Part shown: positions 46,189 through 58,000 of the stretch, piece by piece
Numbering within the stretch: the first letter of the stretch is position 1
How the letters are laid out: every line of letters starts with the position of its first letter
Source of the DNA: an uncultured Clostridia bacterium
GTDB lineage: Bacteria; Bacillota; Clostridia; UBA1381
DNA: 64,000 nucleotides
Assembly (NCBI GenBank): GCA_944392335.1
Contig: CALXWJ010000077.1
Coordinates: forward strand, 1-64,000
Direction: 5' to 3'
Translations under genes and position numbers: made by a program
The notes under the pieces: model-generated
The model's database searches: none
What the model saw: the letters and a program-made list of their open reading frames with translations, nothing else
Told to the model about the DNA's origin: nothing

Positions 46189-49128
46189 TTATTTCTTATC
46201 ATATTCATAAACAGGATAAGCATAGGTATCTTTTTCTTCCCAATGCATTCCCAAAGGCTTTAAAAATTCATGTATTACACCGTCAACGACTTCATGATAA
46301 TCATTTGCGCAGTCGTCGAGCATGATCCATGGCTGATCCCCGTTATAGATTTCAACCTTTCCGGTATCGTTCTTTGTTATTTTTATGTTTTCTTCTCCTA
46401 TCCTAAATTCAAATAAGTTATTGTTCTTTACAATTGTTTCAAGCTTTGGATTTTCATTCTCACTTGCTTCGATAACGGTCACGATCACCGTGTTTTTATC
46501 ACCCTCAAAATCACAGTATATCTCATGTACGGGGAAATACCTGAACTGATCCTGTGTTTCAAACCCCGACCAGCCTCTTACCGGATCTTTTTGCCCGCAC
46601 ACTTTTTTATACTTCATATTATCCATATGCCTGATAAATACATTAACGTTATTTTTTTGTTTTGTATATATTTCATTGTTTGCAAGCACTATATCATCAT
46701 CGGAAAATCCGTCCATTTCCCAAGACACCTTTTTGCCGTTTTTAAGTGTATATGAAAATCCCCCCGCAAGTGAGCTTGACAAATGCCAAAGCTGAGTATA
46801 TGTATGCGGTTTTTGTGATTTGAGCCTGTCCACAATGATCCACAGACCGCTTCTGTTCAAAAATACTATTTCTCTTTTATGTACCGCATCATTGCACGAA
46901 TAATACTCATCCGAATACTCTCCTTCGGTATATACGATATTTTCACTCTCATACCATCTGTACCCTGTCGTATCAGGATATTTTTCCTGATGTATCTGTT
47001 CGTTCAGGCGGAGTCTTGCCTGCCCCTTATTGTCAACAAGGATCGTGTTTCTTGAATATGTGCTTGTCATATATTCATCGGCTTCATCCATCATTTTATA
47101 ATCTTCATCATTCATGTTTTGTCTGAGCCTGTAACTGGTCCTTCCGCCCGTCCTTATCAAAAACCGTCCGAAAGCCTGTATCTGAATGTCGCAAACAGCC
47201 TCTGCCGAATGTCCCGAACCTACTCTCGGTGCAAAAAAGTACATATATCTGTCTTTTCTGTCCCATCCGTCTCTTATAACACTTGTCCCTCCGTACGGAA
47301 AAAAGACCGATTTGAATTTCGGCTTGTCCCCATCGGGATTTACCGAAAGTTCCTTTATTCTGTCAATATCATATGTTGAAATATTCTCTTTGCTGACACA
47401 ACATACATAAGACATATAATCTTCAAATTTATCACTCTTTGGATTCGGTGCAACGACCTGACATCCCGTATATCCGCATATAGGCATATCGTTTATTACA
47501 GGAGAAATTGCCGATAACATTCTGGCGGTATTTAATATCTTGTTTTTTACATCATCAAATTTATGAGCATTCCCGATTCTTTCCACCAATGCAAAATAGG
47601 ATTCTATCGGCGCATGATTATAATGAAGCGCCTGTTCGACTGCCGTTCCGTCCGGATAAAGGACTTTGTCAAGCCCGTCGATCCATCTGTTGTATGCAAA
47701 TTTTTCATACAGCGAAGCATACTTGAACTCGGAAAACATTACACAAACCGAAATGATCCAGCCCGAACAATGCGAGATCTGGTTTGAAACCTTTTCTCTT
47801 CCGTCCTTTAATGAAGGATATAAGCCGTAACTGCTAAGCGATACTGCAAGTTCGGCAAAAAGCTCCGGCGGAAAAAAATCGTATTCTTCTTTTTTAAGTG
47901 TATTTGAAATTATCGCAATGCTTGTCATTATTCTTAAGGAACGCTTACCCGGATTAAATCCGTTTCCCCACGCCCATGTCAGAGGGGTATCGTTGCATTC
48001 TCTCAGTATTTCATCACTCAAGACGTCAAACTCCGCTTTCTGTCTTATAACATATGCTTTTACCAATTTTATATACAATTCAAGATATTTTATGTCCCTT
48101 GTTTTGTTGTACTTATCTGCAATATTTTCAAATTCGGGCAATCCTTCATATACGTCAAATTCGTAGCTGCCTTTATAAAAAACATAATCGAACACATCGT
48201 CAATTTTACTTAAATAATCATAATCCCTAAGTATTGTGGGCGCGTCATTCTTCACTATGTATTTTTGCTTAAATTCCTTAAATTTCTTATTTCTGAATTT
48301 TTTAAAGGCCGTTTGATATTCTCTGTTTAAAATATCAGTTTTTAATTCTTTTGAAAACTCATCCTCTCCCAATAAATTATAAAATCTTTCCGCGATTTTT
48401 GTTTCGCTCATTTCGGGATATATCGGTTCGGGCCACTCTTCTTTTTCGTAAAATTCACTTGTTTTGCTGACTTCTTTTACGCTTTTTGCGACCATATTAT
48501 CCGAAACAACTCTCATTCCGGTGACATAACAAATATAGTCGGGCGGAACATAGCTTTCTTTATCCGCAGTTAAAAAAGCGTCAAGCGCGACCGAGCCTCC
48601 CATGACAGTTCTGAAATGATCGTATTTTTTGTCAAAACACCATTCATCAGCATTTCCTATCATATCATACAAACCGTAAGGATTCGGTTTTTTTATCCCC
48701 ACATCATGGGTTATTTCATCGTTTCTTGATTCCCATACATAAGGGATACAATCAGGATACTCTGTATCACCCCAGAAATATTTTGTGTTTGTTCCGCCTC
48801 GGGCGGCATATTTCCATTCAAGTACCTTTGCAAGCCTGTAACCGTTTGCTGTTTTATCGATACAGCCGTCATCAATATCGATATTCCCGTTTTTATACAC
48901 TTGGGAATTAAAATCAAGATATACAGCCTTAAGACCCGCAAGCTCTGACAAGGCATTGCAAAACTTTACCGCGTCATACCAGCTTATACACCCCACAGGC
49001 TGGTTTCCTTTTCCTCTTCCCACAGACAAATCATTATAACCTCTGTTTTTTGCCCATAATCTTACCGCGTCCCAGTCCTTTTTGGTCACCATATATTCAT
49101 CAATCGCAAAATCATTAAGATAAATCAT
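46189..49128 (-). CDS. FGE-fold/heparinase II/III-like fusion protein A
   Basis: The 979-residue protein has an N-terminal formylglycine-generating-enzyme-like (sulfatase-modifying factor) domain (about 1-212, with GNQPVGCISWYDAVKFCNAL and GLYDMIGNADEWCFD) joined to a helical toroid (about 330-620) and a beta-sandwich (about 620-960) like those of heparinase II/III lyases, including RVGSGHSAEA and YSRNTILVDN. The paired catalytic Cys of true FGE are absent, so this domain probably binds ligand. No signal peptide suggests a cytoplasmic enzyme. GGGGGATGAG precedes its ATG. It is downstream of its close paralogue. Confidence 0.8.
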   Translation of the reverse strand: MIYLNDFAIDEYMVTKKDWDAVRLWAKNRGYNDLSVGRGKGNQPVGCISWYDAVKFCNALSELAGLKAVYLDFNSQVYKNGNIDIDDGCIDKTANGYRLAKVLEWKYAARGGTNTKYFWGDTEYPDCIPYVWESRNDEITHDVGIKKPNPYGLYDMIGNADEWCFDKKYDHFRTVMGGSVALDAFLTADKESYVPPDYICYVTGMRVVSDNMVAKSVKEVSKTSEFYEKEEWPEPIYPEMSETKIAERFYNLLGEDEFSKELKTDILNREYQTAFKKFRNKKFKEFKQKYIVKNDAPTILRDYDYLSKIDDVFDYVFYKGSYEFDVYEGLPEFENIADKYNKTRDIKYLELYIKLVKAYVIRQKAEFDVLSDEILRECNDTPLTWAWGNGFNPGKRSLRIMTSIAIISNTLKKEEYDFFPPELFAELAVSLSSYGLYPSLKDGREKVSNQISHCSGWIISVCVMFSEFKYASLYEKFAYNRWIDGLDKVLYPDGTAVEQALHYNHAPIESYFALVERIGNAHKFDDVKNKILNTARMLSAISPVINDMPICGYTGCQVVAPNPKSDKFEDYMSYVCCVSKENISTYDIDRIKELSVNPDGDKPKFKSVFFPYGGTSVIRDGWDRKDRYMYFFAPRVGSGHSAEAVCDIQIQAFGRFLIRTGGRTSYRLRQNMNDEDYKMMDEADEYMTSTYSRNTILVDNKGQARLRLNEQIHQEKYPDTTGYRWYESENIVYTEGEYSDEYYSCNDAVHKREIVFLNRSGLWIIVDRLKSQKPHTYTQLWHLSSSLAGGFSYTLKNGKKVSWEMDGFSDDDIVLANNEIYTKQKNNVNVFIRHMDNMKYKKVCGQKDPVRGWSGFETQDQFRYFPVHEIYCDFEGDKNTVIVTVIEASENENPKLETIVKNNNLFEFRIGEENIKITKNDTGKVEIYNGDQPWIMLDDCANDYHEVVDGVIHEFLKPLGMHWEEKDTYAYPVYEYDKK

Positions 49129-49322
49129 TTCTCATCCCCCTTTATCCATTCTGTTTAACATTACCATTATCCATTAAGCTGTACCGGTATTGTAAAACGA
49201 TTTAAACATCCGAAATTTTCATATGAAAGTCCGAAATAATAATTTAAAAAATAACAAAAGCTGCATATTTACTTCATTCGAGTTTTTGAATTTTTCAAAA
49301 TGTCAATTATTATGTTCCTCCC

Positions 49323-52232
49323 TCAGTAAATATAACACGGTACAGAATATCCGTTTTCCTCTATCCAAGAAAATCCCAATGGTGCTAAAATTTTGTTTAT
49401 TTTTCCGTTTTCGCGGGCATAGCTTTTTTCACCGTCAATAGCGATCTCATCTTCACCGAATAATGCCTTGAATTGTTCGGTGTCTGAAAACTCAATAACC
49501 GCCTTCTTCCCGTTTTGATATGTCAATTCACATCCGTTCTGCGTTTTTGAGACATTATTTACCGGGCTTTTTTTATCTTTTGAAACGGCAACAACGGTCA
49601 ATACCGTTGATTCGCCGTCGGGCGTCCACTTTACTCTGATATCGGTTTTCGGCACTCTTTTTGACTGTATGCCGGGTGCAAGCCACCCCGACGCGGGAGC
49701 TGTTTGTTTATATTTTCTCTCATATGCCAGCGCTTTTGATGAAAACTGATACATAAATATATTGGGAGCATTTTCGCTTTGTGTGAAGATCACGTTGTTT
49801 TTTGTTTTTATCTCACTGTCTTCATAACCCCACATATCATATTGTTTTTTTAATGCGACCCCGCCCTCATAACGCGCTTTGGGCATAAAATGCCAGCACT
49901 GCACACATTCTTCCTCTTTCGCGTTAACCGTGTCAAAAACAAATAAGATTTCACTTTCTATATCGTAAATTATCTGTCTTTTGTGGGTCTTCGCGTTTGA
50001 ATCCACATATCCGTCGTTGTATATCCCCTCGGTATAAACAAATTTTTCCGATTCATAATATTTATAACCGCACACATGCTCCATATCAACCGAAAGATTA
50101 TTTTCCCCGTCTTCAAGGCGTTTTTGATTTTTCCCGAAAGTCACGGTGTTTCGTCCGTATGATGTGTGCTGATATTCATCTATGTCCTCAATAATCTCAA
50201 GCTGTGAGGGATGGCAGTATTCTTTTATATTGTAGCTGGATCCTCCCGCCGAAACAAGCATCGGCATACCGAAGCCCCAAAGCTGAATTTCATTTATATT
50301 GCTTGCGGCGTGTCCTCTTCCCGGGGGTGCCGCAAAAAAATATATCATCCGGGAGGTATATTGCCAGCCGCTTCTTAAAATCGTTATGCCGCCGTAAGGA
50401 AAGTGCAGGTTTTTATATTTCGGAGTATCATGGGAATCCTTTAAAAGAGCATTAACTATCCGTTCCTTTTCAGGCCACTGCATTTCTTTCCAGAAGGTTT
50501 TATGATACAATTCATAAAGCTCTTGTTTATGTTTTTCCAATGCCTCTTTGTCATTTATGTTAGGAGGATATGTGCTTGCCGACGTTGATAATGCAGGATA
50601 ACCCCCTGTCGGAATAATTGCTCCCGCAAGATATCTTTCAACAAGGTCGTTTCTGTTTTTTAATGTTTCTGCGGTTTTCTTATCACATAAAAGTCCTTTT
50701 ACCGAATTATATGTATTGGGTATTGCACCGTTATACATATATGACTGTTCAAGCGGCGCGCCATCCCTTCTTGTAGAACCGCAGAAAGCATCAAAAAGCC
50801 GTTTTTCGGCAATCGTTCTTACAGTTTCGGCAATTTTAAAATCAGAATAGACCCTTACGATTTTCAAAAGTGCTCTTGATGAGTGGCAGGCTTGATTAAA
50901 TATGTTTATCCTACCGTCCTTTATCATGGTATACAAATTATCGCACATTATGAACACTGCGGTTTGTGCCACAACAACCGGCGGCAAAAGCTCAATATCA
51001 CAGCCATGATTTACCGCATTCCAAAATGCGGACAATATCCCCATACACCTTGATGCGGCTTCAAATCCGTTATTCCATGCCCAGCTCTGTTCGGTCTGAT
51101 GCTTCTGTGTCAGCATTTCATCATCCATACAGTCAAACTCTGCTTTATGCCTTACAAGCATTGAATAATAAAGCTCCATGCATTTTTTCCAATAACGCTC
51201 GTCACCGGTTTTTGAATAAAGCAATCCGAGATATGTGGGCTTATCTATAAGATGATGTATGTCCCTTTGTCCCGATTTCCCGTACCATTTTACATTAAAA
51301 TCATATTTTAAATATTCTTCCTTTTCCTTGTCAAAATCCTGACCGCTGTTATGAATACCCTCATCAATCTCGTTTTCTCCGAGACGTTTTACAAAAAGTT
51401 CACGATATCTTTCAAGAATTTCTTTAGAAGTTTTTGCGTTTTTTACATAAAGCGCATCCACGCCGTCTCCAAGCTCCTGACAAAGTCTTTTTGCAACGGC
51501 GTCCTCCGACATATCGGTATACTGTGGTTTTAGTGTAAGATGTTTTCCGAAAAATGTACTTTTTCTCACTTCACACTCATAATTCGGTGCATCAATATCA
51601 TCGCTTACAACCCTCATACCTGTTTCATAACAATGATATTTAGGTGAAGTATATGTATGAAATCCGCTTTTCGGTATACTGTCAAAGGCAACAGATCCGC
51701 CCATCATTATTCTGAAAAAGTCCTTGTATTTGTCAAAACACCATTCAAACACATTTCCCGCCATATCATAAAGACCGTAAGGATTCGGCTTTAAAAGTCC
51801 TACCTCATGGGTTATACATGGCTGTGTTGCAATACCACACCATGCATATTCATTTTCCGGCAAAGGTATATAATCATCTCCCCAGAAATATTGAGTTTTC
51901 GTTCCGCCTCGGCAGGCATATTCCCACTCTTTTGCAGTAGGCAGTCGATAACCGTTTGTATTTTTAACATTTTCCTCAGAAAGATTTGATTTTCCTGTTT
52001 TATATATCTTTCCATCTGTATAATAGCACGGTTCAAGACTCATAAACTCTGACAATGCATTGCAAAACTTCACCGCATCATACCACGTTATACCTCCCGC
52101 CGGTTTTTTTCCATATCCTGCAGCGTCAGATAAATCATCATATCCATGTTCCATACCCCAAAGTTTTACTGTATCCCAAACCTCTTTTGTTATCTCATAT
52201 TCAGATATTGAAAACCTGTTTAATTTCTTCAT
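49323..52232 (-). CDS. FGE-fold/heparinase II/III-like fusion protein B
   Basis: The 969-residue paralogue has the same layout as protein A: FGE-like domain (about 1-215, GGITWYDAVKFCNALSEF and GLYDMAGNVFEWCFD), a toroid region with WAWNNGFEAASR, and a beta-sandwich with PPGRGHAASN, YGRNTVTF and a LAPLGFSW C-terminus. The FGE active-site Cys pair is missing as in A. It lacks a signal peptide. Start at 52232 follows GGAGG. The pair probably degrades an oligosaccharide, but I cannot name the substrate. Confidence 0.8.
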   Translation of the reverse strand: MKKLNRFSISEYEITKEVWDTVKLWGMEHGYDDLSDAAGYGKKPAGGITWYDAVKFCNALSEFMSLEPCYYTDGKIYKTGKSNLSEENVKNTNGYRLPTAKEWEYACRGGTKTQYFWGDDYIPLPENEYAWCGIATQPCITHEVGLLKPNPYGLYDMAGNVFEWCFDKYKDFFRIMMGGSVAFDSIPKSGFHTYTSPKYHCYETGMRVVSDDIDAPNYECEVRKSTFFGKHLTLKPQYTDMSEDAVAKRLCQELGDGVDALYVKNAKTSKEILERYRELFVKRLGENEIDEGIHNSGQDFDKEKEEYLKYDFNVKWYGKSGQRDIHHLIDKPTYLGLLYSKTGDERYWKKCMELYYSMLVRHKAEFDCMDDEMLTQKHQTEQSWAWNNGFEAASRCMGILSAFWNAVNHGCDIELLPPVVVAQTAVFIMCDNLYTMIKDGRINIFNQACHSSRALLKIVRVYSDFKIAETVRTIAEKRLFDAFCGSTRRDGAPLEQSYMYNGAIPNTYNSVKGLLCDKKTAETLKNRNDLVERYLAGAIIPTGGYPALSTSASTYPPNINDKEALEKHKQELYELYHKTFWKEMQWPEKERIVNALLKDSHDTPKYKNLHFPYGGITILRSGWQYTSRMIYFFAAPPGRGHAASNINEIQLWGFGMPMLVSAGGSSYNIKEYCHPSQLEIIEDIDEYQHTSYGRNTVTFGKNQKRLEDGENNLSVDMEHVCGYKYYESEKFVYTEGIYNDGYVDSNAKTHKRQIIYDIESEILFVFDTVNAKEEECVQCWHFMPKARYEGGVALKKQYDMWGYEDSEIKTKNNVIFTQSENAPNIFMYQFSSKALAYERKYKQTAPASGWLAPGIQSKRVPKTDIRVKWTPDGESTVLTVVAVSKDKKSPVNNVSKTQNGCELTYQNGKKAVIEFSDTEQFKALFGEDEIAIDGEKSYARENGKINKILAPLGFSWIEENGYSVPCYIY

Positions 52233-52252
52233 TTTTTCCTCCCTGCAAAATA

Positions 52253-52279
52253 GAGGGTGTTGCATTAAGCAGCACCCTC
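52253..52279 (-). promoter_or_regulatory. Hairpin before FGE-heparinase B
   Basis: GAGGGTGTTGC pairs with GCAGCACCCTC with one G·U around ATTAA. On the minus strand only a short TATTTT follows, so it is a weak terminator of the upstream gene or part of the leader of protein B. Confidence 0.5.
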
Positions 52280-52394
52280 TTCGGGGCTGATTTATTCGCG
52301 AAACAGATAATTTATAATTCACCCATATAGCCTATATTATCTTTCGGGTTTCTTAGTATACTCTGCACTGAATGAAACAGCCGTATAAAATAAC

Positions 52395-55097
52395 TTATTT
52401 AATAACAATAGCCTCAACGTTGGTATAATAATATACTGCACTTGTAATTAATACATCTCCCGGTAATATTTCGTTCTTACTTTCAATTTTTTCAAATTTA
52501 CCTGTTTTTGTATCATATATATACATTACATCTGCAACAACTCTTGGTTTATTGTTCTTTGCATCTGTTATATCTGCCGATGTATTAATAACAACATTAG
52601 ACCCTGATGGATTCTTTATTACAACACCGTAATCATATGACAGAACAGGAGGATCATCTCCTGAAGTATATGAAAAATATTCTTTATTTGCAAGTTCTGA
52701 TATTCTTACGTCTACCCTGAATCCTGTTATATACCCCAGGTCATCTACATTTGCATTAACCATATCACCGACTTTAAGTTCTGCACCTGTTTTGATATAA
52801 TACATGGGCTCTCCGTTTGCATTTTTGGTAACCGATTCCTGACCCAGTTCTTCTTCTCCGTTTGAAATGTAATATTCCTTTCCATTAAGTGCAGTTATTT
52901 TATATGCAACTTCATCATCTAAAAGAACCTGCTCTATTCCGGAAATTGTAAATTTAGCATCAGCCCTCGTATCAACGCCTGATCCGGCAGCGGTATAACG
53001 AATAACCACTCCGTTTATTGTCATTGATTCACTGACATCATATATATCCATAGGCCCATTAATACCGCCATCAGCTTTTACTGACTCAATTGCATAATAT
53101 TTTTCTTCATCTCTATCTTCAGGAACCCTGAGTAAAATATATGTTCCGCCATGATAAATCCCTCCAAAATATCCTCCGTAATATGTTCTTATTTTTTCTT
53201 CACGATACATATTATGGGCAAATACATCATCATTCAATTCCCCTGTAGCAGTATAATCTACAGCTGTGGTAAGTGATGAGAGCTTTCCATATGCATCTGT
53301 TTCAAATACAACAAGCTGAGGAGAATCCAATAATTCTGAAAGTACCTTCGGAGTAACTCGCTGTTTTGTAACTACTTCATCGCTTTCTTCTTCTACTGTA
53401 CCGCTATAAAAGTTAATCTTCTTTGCACCTTCAAGGGTTACCCATTTAGAATCGGACAAGCGAAAAATTCTGAACGTTGCTGCGTCTTCATCCTCTTCAT
53501 CAGGGAAGCATTTTCTCAGATAACCGTAATTTCTTCCTGTTCCTGTTTTAGTGGCATTTTCTACCATTGCATCATCAATTGCTGCCACTTTCCCCGATGC
53601 TGTGAAATAATATCTGTATTCCTTATTAAATTCAATATCTCCGAAAAAGCTTTTATCCAAAGTATAACGTGTCCCGTCATCTAATATCAACTCATCTTCA
53701 TCGGTATTTTTATATATTCCAAGTGTGCTTTTACTGCTTGCTGCAATTGTATACATTGTATCATCAATAGTTCTTGCTATTGATAATACATTCCATGATG
53801 TAAGATCTGACAGAGTAACTTGCTCGCCATCTAAGGTAATAACGACTTTTTTATCATCGGAAGACAAATCAATTATACCCTTATCATTCATCATCAGAAC
53901 TCTTGTTCCCGAAATTTGATCGATTACATAAACCTCATAATTCCAAACAAAAATAATATCATATTTTCCATCAAAATCTGTATCGGACATTTTCACTTCT
54001 CCGGTGTCCGGAATAAGCAGCTGTTCATCTATACTCTCAGCAGTACCAATGTACTGACCGTTATATATGACATTTGCATCAGGGGAAAACTTAATTGTTT
54101 TACTTTTATTCAGTTCATTGCCTTCCTCATCATACTGTATGTACCTTATCGATTCTTTCGATATTTCTTCAATATCATCATCAGATACGCTGATAAAATT
54201 ATCTTTTCTCTCATAGATATCCGCCTTTATAACGGTGGGGTCACCGTCATTATCCTGTATGTATGCGCTAACATATCTTCCAAGATAATTTTTGATACCG
54301 CTTGTGCCGGCATAGTATTCCACCGTATCGATCTGTACTCTTCCCTCAGCTATCTGATCTATACCGTACATATTTACATCCTCGGTCGCGTTTACCCAGC
54401 CTCTGATCATTTCAACATCCATTTCGGACAAAAGCGTTCTTCCCTCAACGATCTGATAGGTTATTTTATCGCTTATGTTTACCACGACCATATCGGCATT
54501 TAAAGTATTAAACAGCACCTTTGCAAACTGTTCTCTCGTTATGGGCGATGATGGGTCCAGAGATATCTGATCAAGTATTCCGCGGGAATCTGCCGTCATC
54601 ATATAATCTATGGTATCTGTTGTTACCATATAGTCATATCCCAGCAGACGCACCATGTCTTTTATTACCGTTTCGCAGGATACGATATTCTCAACGCCCT
54701 GCAAAACGGAAATATCAACGCCGGAGTAATTCATGAGATTTTGAACAGCCTGTGCATAATCATAATAAGTCAAATTTGCCTGAGGCTGGAAATCAACATC
54801 TTCTCCGAAAAATCCCGAAGGATATTCCGACATGATCCCCAAGCGCACGACCAGATCAATCTCATCCTGATAGGGCGACACATATGCCGATGCAGGCTCT
54901 TTGATCTCGGCAAATTCGCTGCTCCAGCCGTTTTGTATATACTGCTCTATGTTTCCGTGTTCAAGCTCGCCCGAATTTTCAAGTCCCTGCCCGGTCTGAA
55001 TGTTTTCGTTTGCCTCTGTCCAGTAATCCTCTGCAAAGGCTGTCATATTAAATACAATAACACAAGCCGTAACAGCTGCCGCAATTTGTTTCTTCAT
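52395..55097 (-). CDS. Large secreted protein with SLH-like N-terminal region
   Basis: The protein of about 900 residues begins with a signal peptide (about 1-24) and has degenerate SLH-like stretches (about 70-210: YQDEIDLVVRLGIMSEYPSG and ITREQFAKVLFNTLNADM). The rest is beta-rich with no recognised catalytic motif. It overlaps the end of the SLH-anchored protein gene, so the two are cotranscribed. Either of two adjacent ATGs can be the start. It may be a structural surface-layer protein. Confidence 0.7.
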   Translation of the reverse strand: MKKQIAAAVTACVIVFNMTAFAEDYWTEANENIQTGQGLENSGELEHGNIEQYIQNGWSSEFAEIKEPASAYVSPYQDEIDLVVRLGIMSEYPSGFFGEDVDFQPQANLTYYDYAQAVQNLMNYSGVDISVLQGVENIVSCETVIKDMVRLLGYDYMVTTDTIDYMMTADSRGILDQISLDPSSPITREQFAKVLFNTLNADMVVVNISDKITYQIVEGRTLLSEMDVEMIRGWVNATEDVNMYGIDQIAEGRVQIDTVEYYAGTSGIKNYLGRYVSAYIQDNDGDPTVIKADIYERKDNFISVSDDDIEEISKESIRYIQYDEEGNELNKSKTIKFSPDANVIYNGQYIGTAESIDEQLLIPDTGEVKMSDTDFDGKYDIIFVWNYEVYVIDQISGTRVLMMNDKGIIDLSSDDKKVVITLDGEQVTLSDLTSWNVLSIARTIDDTMYTIAASSKSTLGIYKNTDEDELILDDGTRYTLDKSFFGDIEFNKEYRYYFTASGKVAAIDDAMVENATKTGTGRNYGYLRKCFPDEEDEDAATFRIFRLSDSKWVTLEGAKKINFYSGTVEEESDEVVTKQRVTPKVLSELLDSPQLVVFETDAYGKLSSLTTAVDYTATGELNDDVFAHNMYREEKIRTYYGGYFGGIYHGGTYILLRVPEDRDEEKYYAIESVKADGGINGPMDIYDVSESMTINGVVIRYTAAGSGVDTRADAKFTISGIEQVLLDDEVAYKITALNGKEYYISNGEEELGQESVTKNANGEPMYYIKTGAELKVGDMVNANVDDLGYITGFRVDVRISELANKEYFSYTSGDDPPVLSYDYGVVIKNPSGSNVVINTSADITDAKNNKPRVVADVMYIYDTKTGKFEKIESKNEILPGDVLITSAVYYYTNVEAIVIK

Positions 55098-58000
55098 CAT
55101 ACCTCACCAGCCTTCTCAATAAATCTGTATATAAGCACTGCCGCCTCTTCCCTCAAAGCGAAATCAGTCAATGTGAATTCTTTCTCGTCTATTATTCCCA
55201 ATGATACGGCTTTATCTGCATATCCTTTTGCCCAGTCGCTTACATTTTCCATATTGCTTTCTTCGGTTTCTATAGCTTCATGGTCTTTTTCATATGCTTC
55301 GATAAGTATTTTTATTATTTCCTCTGTTGTTATACCGTCGTTAGGTCTGAATAATCCGTCAAATCCGACAACAAGATTATTGTTATATGCCGTTTGAATG
55401 TTATCGGCATACCAGTCACCGGCAAAAACATCTGAAAAAACATTATTATATGATGATACATTCAATTTAAGCAGTCTTACCATCAAAGTTACAAATTCCG
55501 CTCTTGTAAGTAATTTTGCAGGGGCAAATTCAGTTTCACTCATTCCTTTTATTATTCCTCTGTCATACAATTCAACAATTTCTTTCTTGTACGGTGATTC
55601 ATTAATATCAACAAAGTTTGTAATCAACGTAGTAGTGCTTTCTTCTGCTTTATCTACAATATCCTGGATCTGAGAAACTACAGAACCGCCGCCTATGGCA
55701 ATTCCTCCTCCGCCGCCTCCGCCGGAAGATCCTCCTGATGAACCACCGGAAGAACTTGTTTTTTGAATTGTCTGTTCACTGCTTCTTACTGTATCTCCGA
55801 CTTTCGGTTCTTTTTCTGAAACAGGTGTCACCTCAAAATAAATTTTTTTACCGGCATCACTGCTCTTTATTGAATAGAATTTATCCTGCGATACTTCTTT
55901 GCCGTCAACATACCATCTGTACTCTGTATCTGCTTCTTTAGCACCGTTTATCTGATAATATTCATACGATCCTGTAACAGTATATCCTGTCTTGACAGTT
56001 CCGCTTATTTTAACATTTTTTGCTTCCGGTTTTGCCGGAAGTGCATACGCCTCACTTAAGGTCGGCTGACCGGAGGCTGTATCTTTTCTCGGTGTAACTT
56101 CAAATTTAATAAACTTTCCCGTATCTTCTTCATTTATTGTAAATTCTGTTCCTGTCAATCCTTCAACAGGCGTATATGTTCCGTCCTCTTTGTCCGATAT
56201 GAGCCATCTGAAATTTGTTCCGTTTTCATCAGTCTGATTTTTATCTGAATATTCATATTCACCTTTTAAAATATTACCTATAGTTGCCTCTCCGGTAACT
56301 TTCACATTAATTGCTTCCGGTTCATATATTCTGCAAAAATATTTTGTCGTATATACTTCACCGACTGTAGGATATGTATCGGTTTTCGGAAGGATATATG
56401 CTTTTACAAATTTATCTCTTAAGACATCATCAATTACAAGTTCTTCCGATACTGCATTTTCAACAGGCAGATATTCACCGTCTAATTCATCAGCAGCATA
56501 CCATTGTATTTCACTTAAGTTTGGATCACCGTTTTCATCATAAAAATCATAACCTGTAATTTTTACACTGCCGTTTTCAAAGTTATCTTCAAATTCCGCA
56601 TTTGTTATAACAGGTGCAAACATTCCGGCAAAAACATCTGTATAGATAGAATTATTCAGATATCCCTTACTGTCACATGGTATAACCTTTATTTTCAGAT
56701 AACAATCAACGTACTCGTCCTGCACTTCTTTTTCTAAAACATCTCCCGTTAAACGTCCCGAATCAATAAGTGTAAATTCACCGTCAGAAGTAGGTGAAGA
56801 ATACACAAAATACTCACTGTTGTTATCATTTGCACCGCTATAATCATATTCTATTGTCAGAATATTATTTAATACATCGGCTGATAGATTTGTTATCTCA
56901 GGTTTTTGAATATCTAATTTTGTGATAACTCCTCCTGCCGCTTCAAATGCAATTTGATATGCATCGTTTAATATTGCCGAATTAACTGCACATATACCGC
57001 TGTCTAATGTCAGTATATATCTTCCGTCTTCAATATTTGTATCAGGTGTTACCGCAAGAACATTATCAACAATCTCATAGGTACATTTCACATCGCTATT
57101 TTCGCTTTCCAGTCTCAGATAATCTTCTATATAATTTTCATCAGGTCTTTGTGAAAATTCAATAACTATTGTATTATCATAAATATCACCGCTTACAACG
57201 TTTAATTCCGGAAGATTCTGTCCGTAATTAATAACAGAGGTCACCGAAAGATCATCAATATATGAAGGTGCCCACCATGCGGTTGAGTTATAATCATAAA
57301 ACCCCGTTGTTCCGGCGGATTTATATGTCATATCATTAATGTCAAATAATTTATTATCATCAATAAAACATTGAATATTATTACCGATTACCGACATTCT
57401 TATATCTACCAAAGATGATTCCGGCGTATACCTTTCTGTTTTGTAAAGCATTTTATTTCCCACATAGAATTTTAACGGTGCCGATAAGTTGTCTGCTGTT
57501 GCCACATCATCTCTTAAATACAATCCATAACCTGATGCCATATCGAATCCGGCACCGTTGGAAGTTACATTTGAACGCATATAGAGCTTATGTGTGGAAT
57601 CCCCGTAGTTGGTATTGTTATTTGCAGGATACTTATATTTGTACTCTACTGTATAGTCTGCACTTCTCCTGTACTGTGGCAAACCGTTTTCATTAATGGA
57701 AAATGATCCGTCATTTGACATCCATCTCATAACATTATATGCTGCGGGAGGCGTTTTGTTGGTTTCATCTCCTATATGTACTCTATCCCATCTGCTTGCG
57801 GTATAATAATCACTTTTTATGTTATCCCCCTCATAAGAATATGGATATACAGGTTCTCCTTCATCATCAAATTCCACATTGAAATCATCAAAAAACAGAA
57901 TATCAATTCCAAACCATCCGGTATTTTGACTGCCTGAAACGGTTATTCCCGAAGTATCCGATAATCCAGGCATTATAACTGCCCTGTAAAATGCTTCGTC

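Noticed and set aside
53916-54503. 195-codon plus-strand frame in the SLH-like gene
   Set aside because: Shadow of a well-supported minus-strand gene; no family resemblance.
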